This document shows positions 12,744 through 23,323 of a stretch of DNA of 64,000 nucleotides, piece after piece. Position 1 is the stretch's first letter. Every line of letters starts with the position of its first letter. The notes beneath the pieces are model-generated. The model was not told the origin of the DNA. It did no database searches and saw only the letters and a program-made list of their open reading frames with translations. Made by a program: the position numbers and the translations under genes. Source of the stretch: Gonocerus acuteangulatus (taxonomy: Eukaryota; Arthropoda; Insecta; Hemiptera; Coreidae); the NCBI GenBank assembly GCA_946811695.1, contig OX328123.1, forward strand, positions 45,034,903-45,098,902. The letters run 5' to 3'.

Positions 12744-12797
<54 letters not shown>
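12744..12797. repeat. (TA)n microsatellite at LINE 3' junction
   Basis: About 54 bp of TA repeats directly after the TATC-rich 3' end of the R1-like LINE. It corresponds to the internal (TA)n of the HINE target, so it marks the probable first-strand priming site. Confidence 0.8.
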
Positions 12798-12800
<3 letters not shown>

Positions 12801-13412
12801 TGTTATTTGAAAGGTCAAGTTCGTTAACCAGCAAAATCCGCCCACTGGAAGATGGCGTTTGGGACGAAATTCGCGCAAATAAAATCGCAACGCTTACATT
12901 TTTGAGTTCATATGCTTGTAAGTACTCGTTTTGTAGGCTTCTTGGCCTAGGAAAACGAATGAAACCGTTTTTAAGGCGATAGCTTTAACCGTTTTCGAGA
13001 AAATTGGGAACATAGTTGCTGAATAACGTTTTTGGTTTTGGTACATAAAATCATGGGATTCAGTTGAAACATTTTTTGCATGTTCAAATTTTATCAAAAC
13101 TAATATCTTAAACCTTTGGTTACGTTTGGAGCTTAGGAAGAGTTAGAATAAAATATTTTATGAACAGACATGAAAAGTTTTGGGAACTTCGTATATTTTC
13201 ATTAATATCTCGAACACGGTTAGGAAATGTTCATAAGTGGATAGAAACTATTTGAAAGCTTTCTAAATTCTCTACAGAAAAGATTCTGAAACAAGTTTTG
13301 ATTAGGTGATGTCAATCGAAGAAATAAGTGCTTAAAACTTCAAATACGTCTGTTTAGTTCCTATGAACGGGTGTTGGTCGTTCTTTTTGTAATTTTTGTC
13401 TCTTTCCCTTAG
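12798..13412 (+). repeat. Right copy of ~614 bp direct repeat flanking the R1-like LINE
   Basis: Near-identical partner of 6530-7144. It is preceded by the (TA)n tract (about 12744-12797) that abuts the 3' end of the LINE, and followed by sequence that continues the HINE copy interrupted at 7144. Confidence 0.85.
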
Positions 13413-14087
13413 TTTTTTATTGATTTTTATTTTTGTAATTTCTTATGTTAAGAAAAGGTATTTGTGTGTAAAACAGGATAGGTGAAATGAGACCAATTTT
13501 CTATAGCTAGAAATAATGAAAAGTTTTGGGAACTTCGTATACTTTCATTAATATCTCGAAAACGGTTGAAAATCTTGGGAAGCGAAAGGTTACCATTCGA
13601 AAGCTTACTAAATGCTCTACAAGAAATGTTCTGGCAAAAGTTTTAATTAGACGATGTCAATCGGAGAAATAAATGCTTAAACCATTAATGTAATTGATTT
13701 CGTTTATTCGAACGTTTTTTTTGTCTGTTTTTATTCCTTGTTATTTCTTAATTGCTTATAGTTGGATAATGTATTTTACAATAAAACTAGGTAAGTAAAA
13801 TAACAAAACAATTTATTGTTAGAAATATAGATTTCCTAGATTCCAAGACCTTGTAACTAGCGGGACCCTTTCAAGTGTTGACCGACCCTTCCAGGTAAGA
13901 TCGTAAATCAAGACCTTTCAAGACTGGTGGAACCAAAATAATAACTGCTTCTATTTTAATCTTAAGGAGATTCGCCAAAGGTGCGAAGCCTTAGCAATAA
14001 ATAAATATTTTAATCTTTCCAAATTAGACTAGGGATAAGAAAGGAACCGCGCTAAGATGATGCAGGTCCTGCGAGTCGGACTTTTTT
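13412..14087 (+). mobile_element. Helentron-like copy 2, part after the LINE, with 3' terminus
   Basis: Continues the element broken at 7144 with a second internal repeat (about 13500-13690) and the tail segment GGAACCAAAATAATAACTGC. A 41 bp LINE-tail insertion (13965-14005) is embedded. It ends with GGAACCGCGCTAA, a short hairpin and GTCGGACTTTTTT. Confidence 0.75.
13965..14005 (+). mobile_element. 41 bp extreme 5'-truncated LINE tail
   Basis: Insertion ending in CAATAAATAAA, flanked by perfect 12 bp duplications TATTTTAATCTT at 13953-13964 and 14006-14017. Other HINE copies read straight through this site (for example near 32540). Its CGCCAAAG-TGCG segment resembles the 3' end of the LINE fragment at about 25560-25600. 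Confidence 0.75.
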
Positions 14088-14289
14088 AATGACTAAAACT
14101 GAAAAACCTACTTGCAGACAGTGTAACTTACCTCTAACAGTTAAACACATATTGACAGATTGTAGAAGACGTGATTACTTACGAATACCGCACGACATGA
14201 CTGAACTTTTGAAAGAGGGTAGCCAATCGATAAACACTACCTTTCAACATCTAAAACACACACAGCTATACAACAAGATTGAATTTTAG
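14088..14289 (+). pseudogene. C-terminus of the same LINE ORF2 (zinc-finger end)
   Basis: Encodes CRQCNLPLTVKHILTDC, the C-terminal Cys2-His-Cys motif of I/Jockey-type ORF2 proteins. It continues the frame that stops at 4256: joining the T tracts restores an uninterrupted reading frame at this point. The 3' untranslated region with a (TA)n tract appears to run to about 14820, ending in an AATAAATAAATA tail. Confidence 0.8.
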
Positions 14290-14537
14290 ACTCTGAAGTT
14301 ACTTCTGATATCTGGTAGCATTGGTGAAAAGATAATTTTCATTATAATTATTTGTTATTTTAAATTAATTTTATTTTCACTTAATCGTGATTTATATGGG
14401 TGAGTGTATGAATACGTATGTATGTACATGTGCATAGCATGAATTACACATAGTGTATAAAGCAATGTATATGCATGTGTTGTGCACTTGCATATACATC
14501 TGTAATGTATATAGTAATGTTTAAATGTAAATACATG

Positions 14538-14634
<97 letters not shown>

Positions 14635-14820
14635 TTCATACTTATAACTGTTATATTAATTTGTAAAATACTTTTATTGTAAATTAATGTTTTTACTTTT
14701 TATGAAATATCAATAAGAAATTGTAACAACACAATAAGAAATTGTTTAATTATAAGAAAACATTTGTAATTATCAAGCGAATCATCTGCGTTATGAGAGT
14801 CTTGATAATAAATAAATACA
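14290..14820 (+). mobile_element. 3' UTR and (AATA)n tail of the interrupted LINE
   Basis: AT-rich non-coding stretch after the ORF2 stop, with a (TA)n run at about 14540-14628, ending in GATAATAAATAAATACA. The AATA-type tail matches that of another fragment of the same family at about 25600. The exact end is inferred from the tail. Confidence 0.5.
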
Positions 14821-15106
14821 AAAAATTTTAATTTGTTTATTCTTTGTTAAATATAAGAATGAATGATATAATATACTTAGATAGTATATTAGTTCTTAAA
14901 AGGAAGTCAATTATTATAATAAATCAATTTTTTTTGTTGTTACCTGTATGTCAACTATTTGTTATAATTGAAATCAACTACTGGATTTTCAAAATTACAG
15001 TAGCTTTAATAAGAAAACACAAATATGTTTTCCAAACATTTATTTTCGTTTTGAAGGTACTGTACATTGTATTAACTGGAAAATTAATGTTAAATAAATG
15101 GCTTAC
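14821..15106. other. Start of intron 1 of receptor A
   Basis: AT-rich sequence without a recognisable exon. The plus-strand open frame across 14844-15143 overlaps exon 1 antisense and has no recognisable domain. Confidence 0.5.
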
Positions 15107-15963
15107 TTCAAAAGGCGCTGGTGATGTTCAATGTTCGACCTGAAGCACTTGTGAAAACATCTCTGATATTCAACATCATTGTACAGACCTGCAGTAAAAA
15201 CCCTTTCAGATTTGTTCTCCTTCTGGTAAAGTAACCAAGCTCTCCGTTGAATGTTGCTTATAGAGTGATTCAAGATCTGTACCTGCATTCTGAACTGTAT
15301 CCAAGAACTTACGTATACCTCATTCATGACGACTCCCATGCCGTAGATATAGAACTGGAATAGCGTGTTTATGAAGAAGCCCAGAGCCAAGCCGATTGGG
15401 GTTCTGGTCGAGAAGGGAGTGTGGAAGGAGTGTGGGAGATATGGGTTGGCCAGATCAACCAGATCTTCGTACTCCTCTTCTTCGACCCGGAACATCTGGC
15501 TGATCGGGAAGAAGAGCAGGTTCGAACTCGCGCCAACGATACACGCCGCTATAAGAATATTACAGCTACATCTGATTTCATATATTCCTTTGTTTAGGAT
15601 TTCCTCTTCTTTCAAATCGAGTTCTTCATCTTTGTAGTGATAAAACCCATTAAGAACGGCTGTTCTTGTTTTCTTGATGGAATCGGTTGTGAAGAGATGG
15701 GTCGTAAGCCCCCAAACGAAAAAGGTAGAATTCATAAGTACATGAATGGAAAGTATAAGCACCTCGGTGTGATCTTTAGACAGAAACATTCCATACCCCG
15801 TCATAGAGATTATAAACGAGAAAAACATGTACATTATAAAGATGTATATTTTGTATGTGAAACTTTTCGTCTCGTCACTCCCGACAAGAAAGAAAATCCA
15901 TGCTTTCTCTTTTTGGAAGTCGTAGACTGGGTGTTCATTGGTTTTCTTATCTGATTGACGCAT
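15107..15963 (-). CDS. Odorant receptor gene A, exon 1 (rest not in window)
   Basis: Encodes the N-terminal 285 residues of an insect odorant receptor (7tm_6 family; ligand-gated cation channel subunit in olfactory neuron membranes with Orco, by family knowledge). Hydrophobic segments lie at about residues 33-58, 66-90, 135-157 and 186-212, matching TM1-TM4. It shares [31 protein letters not shown] and HHQ-LL with receptor B. The ATG is supported because both proteins have 13 residues before a conserved YDF. The exon ends in AA before GTAAGC (phase 2), exactly as in B. Exons 2-5 would lie to the left on the minus strand; none was recognised in 1-15106, which is filled by transposons, so they are beyond the window or lost. 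Confidence 0.85.
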
Positions 15964-16535
15964 GTTTGTGACCAGTTTTTATTCTGAAAGCGAAGTAAAA
16001 CATAACAATTATTTAACTAATCGTTTATGTAAAAATAAACATAATTATAAAATATAACATTATTTATCCATTCCTTTATCAGGTGGAAGGTAAACAAATA
16101 AAATACGTGAGTTAATAAAAATGATTTATTAATCCCAGCTCAAATAGTTTCGCACCTTTAATGCCTCAACATTAAAGGTCCTGATGTGGTCCAGATAGTG
16201 AAAGGTTCTCTTGCTTATGTGGCTCTAAATATTTTCAATTTAAACTCCTGGTGAGGCATTAATGGCGCAAAACTAGTTGACTTGGGATTAATATATCAGT
16301 TTTATTAATTCACGTAATTTATATGTTAACCTTCCGCCTGATAAGAGAATAAGTCGATTTAATAGGTCAATAATTAAAACATTATTTAAAAATAATATAA
16401 AAAAAAGTGAAAATACGATTTCAGAACTGATTTTTAAGCTTTAAATATTTTATGAAATTATGGAAGTGTCTACTGCCCTGCGGAAGGAAATCGTGCAAGT
16501 CAATTGGAAAATCTATGAGTTGTCGTTCGCTGCAG
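15964..16535. other. Upstream region of receptor A
   Basis: AT-rich, no gene seen. An imperfect inverted repeat links 16085-16160 (CAGGTGGAAGGTAAAC..., TTAATCCCAGCTCAAATAGTTT) with 16255-16350 (AAACTAGTTGACTTGGGATTAA..., GTTAACCTTCCGCCTGATAA), giving a foldback of about 270 bp with a central TTTAATGCCTC-type pairing. It is probably a small MITE. Confidence 0.45.
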
Positions 16536-16547
16536 AGTATGTCTAAT

Positions 16548-16739
16548 TTTTTTTTTTTTTTTTTTTTTTTAACGGTGCATCGACATAAATCTTGGCCATT
16601 AGCGCCGACGTCCAGGGTGCAGCCAGGAATTTTCTCAGCGGGCCCTGAGATGAGAAAATTTCTGGCGCCGGTTGGGATCGAACCCACCATCTCCCGCTTA
16701 TGAATCTAGCGCGCTAGCCACTAGACCCCGGGAGACCCC
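16548..16739 (-). mobile_element. tRNA-derived SINE with poly(A) and 12 bp target duplication
   Basis: Minus-strand element. The tRNA-like head has an A-box-like TCTAGTGGCTAGCGCG and B box GGTTCGATCCC. The body contains GAGAAAATTCC and the tail module GTCGGCGCTAATGGCC, ending in a poly(A) of about 20. Flanked by AGTATGTCTAAT at 16536-16547 and 16740-16751. Confidence 0.85.
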
Positions 16740-17089
16740 AGTATGTCTAATATTGCAAGTGGAAGTTGCTGAGTGTGAGTCCTGTTTTATTTTTTCGTTT
16801 ATCCACTTAATATTTTTGTATGGTGTAATGGAATCGTTTGCTTTGTTCTCACAGCACATGGAAGTTCGTTTCCCTAGTTGTGGACGGTTTATTAAATGAA
16901 TACATAAATATTAAATAATATTTTTATAATAAGTTAATGTCAACATACATCTACTCATCGTCCAATTAATCATGCATTTTAGCGTGTTCCCTCCCGCTAC
17001 TAACGTCGACCCGATGATGAAATCTGGAAGGATATTTGAGCAATGTCGACTTGCATTTTTGGAATTGACGGCGTCGTTGACGGGTTGGT

Positions 17090-17091
<2 letters not shown>

Positions 17092-17140
<49 letters not shown>

Positions 17141-17319
17141 GGCACACCGACTTCTAGGCCATTAGTGCCAACATCCACAGTGCAATAGTGCAATAGAAAC
17201 CTGATATGATCTCAACGGGCCCTGATATAAGAAAAATCCTTACTGCAGGCGAGACTCGAACCCGTATCTCCCTCATGGGAATCCAAGGCTTCAGCCACAA
17301 TACTACAGAGAAACCCAAT
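17092..17319 (-). mobile_element. tRNA-derived SINE, diverged, ~46 nt poly(A)
   Basis: Same family as 16548-16739. B-box-like GGTTCGAGTCTCGCC, GGGCCCGTTGAG and a tail with GGCACTAATGGCC are seen on the minus strand. The poly(T) on the plus strand (17092-17138) is unusually long. No clear target duplication. Confidence 0.7.
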
Positions 17320-17708
17320 TTGATCTTTTATCATTATTTTGTAGGATATTTAAAAGTTGTTAACATTAAAACGAGAGAGATGCTGCCTTCTTTTCCGATT
17401 TTAATACCGCGTTCCCTTCTGCTTTCTGTTTATTAAAGCCAAGGAGCTTGTTTTTCTTGGAGATTTTAAACCAACAAGTATTTAAATTTTCTTAATAATA
17501 AAACGAGTTTGGAAATTTAAGATTAAAAAAATAAGAGCAATAAGTTTGAAAGCAAACTATTAAGATTTTCAATTCTAAGCTTCCCAAATCACACTACCCA
17601 TAAGCGTAACATAAAAACACGCTAAAATAGCCCAGCACCTGTGAGTAGAATTATTTTTTGATGGTTTGAAATGGAATCTAGGTTTTTTAAATCTGCTATA
17701 TGGCAAAT

Positions 17709-17779
<71 letters not shown>

Positions 17780-18199
17780 ATTATTATTATTATTATTAGA
17801 CATATGTATGGGTGGCGAGCGGACCACTCATGGACTGTTTTAATTGCCGCCCAGGAGGTGGCCTGGGCATCTCGAAGCATTTCGGACAATTAGGTATATA
17901 ATAAACCAATGTTATAAAAATAAATAAAAAGAAGTAATACTTTTATTAAAACACATTTATCCAAAACTGAATGTAATTAATTGGCTCAGAAATACTAAAT
18001 TAAAAAAAGTACGTCACGCAGGAGCTGCATAACTAAGCACTTTCCTCAGAATTTGGGTAGTGTAGACTGCTTTCCAGAACAATTTGCTTAAAATATCCTA
18101 CATAAATTAAATAAAAACATGAATAGTTCTCTTTTAATTTTGTAATTAGAAACTGTTCAATTATTAATTTGCTTCCTGAGTTATGTTACACATGGTACC
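17320..18199. other. Non-coding stretch with (TA)n
   Basis: Holds a (TA)n tract at about 17709-17780 followed by (TTA)n. A GC-richer segment at 17800-17890 reads on the minus strand as a short open frame with no recognised domain. Otherwise nothing is recognised. Confidence 0.5.
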
Positions 18200-19011
18200 T
18201 ACGTAATAGAAAGCATGGTCCCTCTAGTGGTAGAAAGCGCCTCTTGCGGCGGCGTTGTGAACCTACGTCTGGCGGGCTTTTCTATTGAAATATATTACAA
18301 AGTAAACCCCACCTTTCCGATTGACCGATTCAGCTCATTTTTACAACACTTCTTTCTCATGAGTTACCCACGACTTACACCGCGTTTCGTTACAATACAT
18401 CAGAAATTACGACCGGTATGAGTACATTAGTAATTTGGGTCCGGAGTAAACCCCCCCTCCTAATAACCCGATTTAGTTTATTTTTAAAACACATATTTAC
18501 CTGTTGATTACCACTACGAATACCGAGTTTCGTCGAAATATACCAAAAATCACGGCTGGTAGTGGCGAATTGGTATTGTGGGTCCGGAGTAAACCCCCCT
18601 CCTACTGAACCGATTTAGTTTATTTTTATAACACATATTTACCTGTGGATTACCACTACGAATACCGAGTTTCGTCGAAATATACCAAAAATCACGGCTG
18701 GTAGTGGCGATTTGGTATTGTGGGTCAGGATTAAACCCCCCCTCCTAATGAACCGATTTAGTTCATTTTTATATCTCACTTTTCTCTCTATATTACCACT
18801 ACGAATACCAAGTTTCGTTGAAATATAACAAATATTACGACTGACATGGTCAAATTAGTGTTTTGGGTTCGGGGTAAACCCCCCCTTCCGGTGGACCGAC
18901 TTTGGTGGTTAACGAACTCGTTCAATCGTTTGCTAATTGAATGCTATATACCAAGTTTCGTGACGAAAAAACAAAAACTCTGGCCGCTATCGAGTTAACA
19001 GACATAAATAT

Positions 19012-19076
<65 letters not shown>

Positions 19077-19270
19077 TATAAATCTATATATATATCTATA
19101 TATATATATATATATATATAGATATAGATATATATAAATTTTAATGGGGGTCATTTTCGGTGTCTACTAGGTAGGATCGATAAAGATTTGAAGAAATTTT
19201 TCAAAAATTCCGTCATGAGTGCAACCTCAATAGCTACTTTCCTTCGGAGGAAAGTGCTAATATATTTAAA
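18200..19270 (+). mobile_element. Tandem-repeat element family 2, copy 1
   Basis: About five tandem units of roughly 140 bp (18200-18960), each with GTCCGGAGTAAACCCCCC, CCGATTTAGTT and CCACTACGAATACCGAGTTTCG. These are followed by GTTAACAGACATA, a (TA)n tract (19014-19132) and a 3' block GGGGTCATTTTCGGTGT to CTTCGGAGGAAAGTGCTAA. The same architecture recurs at 34590-35850, which shows it is a mobile family. Confidence 0.65.
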
Positions 19271-20225
19271 TATCTATAATTTTGAACGAGCGGGGTTAAA
19301 TTTTCGGGGCGTAAGGGTTAAAAAAGATCAACATTTCTTATCGGAACCAACGGATTCAGTCTTCGGATTTCATCTCATTTTTCGGATTTCTCTCAGTCCA
19401 GATTGTTTCTCTCAATTTAATGTAAATTATAGCATATTCAAAAAATAAAACTAATACTTTAGTGTCTGGCTGTGTATTTTAGCGTTGATTCTAACCTGAG
19501 TTTTCAGTAAGTCCAGTGACAAAATTGTTGTAATATAAAAGGACTACCTTCCTAAGTGTGTCTAGACGAAGAAGTATCTGGTTAATGTTTGGGATTCAGC
19601 TTTAGTAAAACATGGATAGGCAAAAACTGAGGAAAGTTAATCGAAAATTAATAACGTATAATTTTCAACGATTGTTAATTACGAAGGAAAAAAAAGTGTT
19701 ATTGAACCTGGTTGTTATTATTAAGGGAGTCTTGTCACCTTCGTTGTCTGTTGCAATCTTTCGCGATGGAAAGTCATCCTTTGGTAAAAGCAAATAGCTT
19801 ATTTCGAATGAAAAATGAAGCAGCAAGGGGCTGTAATTGTAGGCTGATAAGGGGATGGTAATTAGTGACGGTGTTGAGACGGGATGGCGGATAATGGAGA
19901 AATTATTGATATATCTGATCAAGGTTGATTTTAAGTACAGCTTTCGGTTTACTTTCAGGAAATATTCAGCATTTCGTGGAATTATCAAGGTCATAATTAT
20001 AATTTAACAACCAAAGGCCTATTTCATATATTGTAAAAAATTAATACAATTTTTCTAACGTTGAATTTTACTCATATTCCGTGAAATTTATAAGGCAAAA
20101 AAAAAAAAAAATACCACTAACCAAACATATTGAAGTTTAAATATAAATATTATACTAAAGAAGAAAAAAAAAATTCTTACTAAAAGATATTTTGTGTAGA
20201 TAATGACTATAAAATCTTTTGGGGC
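19271..20225. other. No recognised feature
   Basis: AT-rich intergenic DNA. Short open frames (19188-19448, 19612-19797) have no recognisable domain or coding signature. Confidence 0.5.
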
Positions 20226-20352
20226 TTATTGCCACTTGAAACTAGATCAATTTCTCATGCGGGAGATACGGGTTCGAGTCTCACCTGCTGTAGGTTGATT
20301 TCTTTGATCTAAGGGCCCGCTGAAAGAGGACCCTGCTCCACCATGGCTCTTT
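20226..20352 (+). mobile_element. Degenerate tRNA-derived SINE
   Basis: Contains TCTCATGCGGGAGATACGGGTTCGAGTCTC in two matching blocks to the SINE family (B box GGGTTCGAGTC) and GGGCCCGCTGA, but no tail module or poly(A). Confidence 0.5.
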
Positions 20353-21480
20353 ATGAGCTAAAGGTCCTTGATACGGGGAGTGTCATAGGCTAGGTCAATT
20401 TCCCTGTGGGAAATAGCTTGTATCAAGGATATGTCTAAAGGGGGCATAATGAGTTATCCACACAATTCCTTATTCATCTGGAAGAGGGCTCATTATTTAT
20501 TGTCCATTAGTAATGCTTAATATTACGCTGCAACTAACTCCACTGATTTAATCTCCAATTATTTTACGTCATGGCCTATGAAAACTTGACGGTTTCGTTG
20601 TAAGGTAACCACGTGGGTTAGTGGCCATTGCAAGGAAACCCTCGTGTACGATCGTCCGGACGTAGCCGAAGCGTTACAGTTTTAGGGTGACACTAGGCCA
20701 TAACTAATGTTTATTTTTTATTATAATTATTCTGACTCTCCTTATTTAAATAATTAATTTCCCGTTATCAATGAACCAATTGAATAGGTTTACAGACTAC
20801 TTCACTTTTCTTTCCAGGATCTTGATGATGCTCATCATTTTAATTCGAACAAAAAGCCCCCACCAAATTGAGCAATGAAAAACAAGATTAATTGTGTTAT
20901 TTATACGCTCTGTCCGAAGCGTTTTACTGCGTTCTAGTATGAAGGAACGATGAAGTTTGAAGACACTTTTAAAACATTCGTTCATACGTGCAACCTTAAC
21001 AGCTACAGGCCTTGGGAAAGAACTTCATTTTATAGAATATATACTCCGGAAAACCTATTTTACTCTTAAAAAAATAATAAACCCAAACAAAAAAAAAAAG
21101 CAAAATACGCTTAACGCAAAGAAAAGAACACGAGGACGTCAAAGGAAAATTAGTATATTAGTTTTGTAGACATTCTTTTCTCCAAACGCAGCCAAAATTT
21201 ATAAATCTTTGAATTTAATGGAAACCCTTTCCATCAGTCGTTCATGTATCGGAAACTAGGTGATCTAGGTAATCCCGAATTTCTTATAAAAAAAATTAAA
21301 GATATCGCTTCTAAAGCGATTCCTCATATCTGGTGAACTATAAAAAATGTATCTGGAAGGCTATGATCGATAAACCGTTTACGTTACAATTTCATTGCAC
21401 GTGTTTGTGCTAATCACAAACATGATCATCCGAACGGAGAAAGAATTTCTTCAAACTCGTACCATTTTTATAAATATATG

Positions 21481-21544
<64 letters not shown>

Positions 21545-21615
21545 TGATGTTATTTTTCGTCTTCCAGGAAGAAGTGAGGAGAAGTACCACCGCTGAAGAG
21601 AAATGCCGTTCCATC

Positions 21616-21668
<53 letters not shown>

Positions 21669-21834
21669 GGTCCGCGTTTGAAAAAATTCTCCTTTTTTTT
21701 TCTAACACTTCCTTAACTCCAAACGCAACCAAAATTTGAATATCTTATTTAGCTGAATGCCGAACGTCAAATTTTTAACTGTATCAACCGTTTTTGAATT
21801 CCGAAAGTTAATATTAATTAGGAAAACTTGTTTC
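20353..21834. other. Intergenic with two (TA)n tracts
   Basis: No gene seen. (TA)n runs lie at about 21484-21541 and 21619-21665. The intervening 75 bp (CTTCCAGGAAGAAGTGAGG...) is not recognised. Short fragments resemble HINE internal repeats near 21700-21830. Confidence 0.45.
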
Positions 21835-22011
21835 GCCAACGGCCATAGCCACTTTAAATACTATACCCGTAGATCACTAAAGTTAACAACGTCGGCCGCG
21901 AAAAATAGCTAAAAGGGTGACCGCCCACGTGCTATTGGCATTATTAAAGGGTAAGAACCTGTAGGTAGCCCGGTACTAATAGCCCACATGTTGAAACGCC
22001 GTAAAAAAAAC
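21835..22011 (+). mobile_element. 5S rRNA-derived SINE, plus strand
   Basis: The head matches 5S rRNA along its length: GCCAACGGCCATAGCCAC, CCCGTAGATCAC, AAGTTAACAACGTCGG and GGGTGACCGCCCACGTGCT (internal control region of RNA polymerase III genes). The tail AAAGGGTAAGAACCTGTAGG, GGTACTAATAGCCCACATG and CGCCGTAAAAAAAA is shared with the copy at 47988-48172 and, in its last part, with the tRNA-type SINEs. Imperfect flanking repeats (AAACTTGTTTC and ACAGTTGTTTC). Confidence 0.8.
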
Positions 22012-22099
22012 AACAGTTGTTTCAACTTTTCACATAAACGGTTATAACATAGTATAAAATGATTTCATTCGTTTTCCTACTCTACAAAACCTATAAATG

Positions 22100-22713
22100 A
22101 AAGTGCCGGGAGGCAGAGGAGGACCAAAGTTGACAGTTCCATCTTTACTTTCAAGAAAGGTCTTATTTACGATCTTACCTGGATAGGCCAACCCGCCCTA
22201 GGAAGGACCCCGCTAGGCAGTTGAAAAGCTATATCTTGGAAATCCATATCTCTAAGATTAAATTGTTTTTCTTATTTTTCTTAACCTGATTTATTATCAA
22301 CTACATTAACCAAATATAAGCAGTTAAAAAATAACAAGGAATAAAAACAGACAAAAAGAACAGTTCGAATAAGCGAAATCAATTACTTTAAAGTTTTAAG
22401 CACTTATTTCTCCGATTGACATCGTCTAATCAAAACTTTCTTCAGAACCTTTTTTTGTAGAGCATTTAGTAAGCCTTCTAATGGCATTCTTCTGTTTACC
22501 AAGATTCTCAATCTTTTTCGAGATATTAAGGAAGGTATACAAAGTTACCAAAACTTTTTATGTCTGTTTATAAAATATTTTATTTTAACTCTTCCTTAAC
22601 TCCAAAAGTAACACAAATTTCAACATATTTTCTAGTCGGCACTTCCGGATGCGTCATGAGATCAACCTCATAAGCGGGGTTCCTCGCTATGGGGGAGGGA
22701 GGAACCGTGCTAA
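22100..22713 (-). mobile_element. Helentron-like (HINE) copy, minus strand
   Basis: Its 5' terminus is at the right: GGAACCGTGCTAA at 22701-22713, preceded by the GGAGGAACC hairpin arm and the CCGGAAGTGCCGAC-type head. Internal repeats with GATGTCAATCGGAG (minus strand) lie at 22380-22560. The (TA)n and several blocks are missing, and no 3' terminus was found. Confidence 0.65.
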
Positions 22714-22840
22714 AAATGTATTTGCAAGCATATTAACTCGAAAGCGTAAGTGCTACGATTTTGTTCTCGCCAATCCCCAAAAACCGTGTTCCGGTGTTCT
22801 GTTGGTTGACGGACTTGGCTTTCCTCATTAGACGAGCGAA
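22714..22840 (-). mobile_element. HINE internal fragment
   Basis: On the minus strand resembles the block between (TA)n and the internal repeats of other HINE copies (GTAGCACTTACGCTTTCGAG-like region and the segment around GTCAACCAACAG). It leads directly into the minisatellite at 22845. Confidence 0.45.
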
Positions 22841-22842
22841 CA

Positions 22843-22995
22843 GACATTGACGAGGCAGCTACAGAGCATCCAGACATTGACGAGGCAGCTACAGAGCATC
22901 CAGACATTGACGAGGCAGCTTCAGAGCATCCAGACATTGACGAGGCAGCTACAGAGCATCTAGACATTGACGAGGCAGCTACAGAGCATCCAGAC
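22843..22995. repeat. 30 bp minisatellite, five copies
   Basis: Unit CAGACATTGACGAGGCAGCT + ACAGAGCATC repeated five times with one or two substitutions. The final unit runs into CAGACAAATATACACATATG, which resembles the HINE junction GCGAACAGACAAATATA seen at 62425, so the array looks like an expansion of that HINE segment. Confidence 0.85.
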
Positions 22996-23323
22996 AAATA
23001 TACACATATGTAAAAATAACCACTATTATTTTGGTGATTATGGATTGTGAAACGCGGAAATTTGTAGCAGGCATTTCTGGAGTGCACCAGAAACCAAATA
23101 AACGGGTTTCTTCCTTATGAAGGGAGCGTGCTAAAAGGACTAAACAATATATTTAATAAGGGCCTTAGTGACTTATTGTTTATATGTGTGTAATTCATGA
23201 CTAGGTCTTATTTGTTAGTGCTGGTCTCCGAGAGGATAATTTTTGAAGAACAGCAGCATACAATGGAGACAATAAAAATCCCTAAGAGGCGAATATTGTT
23301 CATTATAAACTGTTAATTGCACA
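22996..23323. other. No recognised feature
   Basis: AT-rich intergenic sequence without open frames of note. Confidence 0.5.

Larger units (their letters stand above)
4257..14087 (+). mobile_element. Composite Helentron-like block inserted in LINE ORF2
   Basis: Left boundary is TTAGCGCGGTTCC followed by a perfect 10 bp hairpin (4264-4273 with 4283-4292). Right boundary is GGAACCGCGCTAA (14043-14055), the reverse complement of the left end, then a short GCAG/CTGC hairpin, GTCGGAC and a T run. It sits inside a T run of the LINE ORF with no target duplication. These are hallmarks of Helentron/HINE elements: insertion between Ts, a terminal 5' and a subterminal 3' inverted repeat, and a 3' hairpin. 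The block holds a second 5' end at 6378, a LINE ORF1 fragment and an R1-like LINE, so it is composite. Confidence 0.7.

Noticed and set aside
14844..15143. 99 residue plus-strand open frame as a gene
   Set aside because: It is AT-rich, overlaps receptor A exon 1 antisense and has no recognisable domain.
17575..17889. Minus-strand open frame (104 residues) as a coding exon
   Set aside because: Its middle is (TA)n; only about 30 residues are non-repetitive, and no family is recognisable.
22843..22995. CRISPR-like array
   Set aside because: The repeats are contiguous 30 bp units without spacers in a eukaryotic genome.
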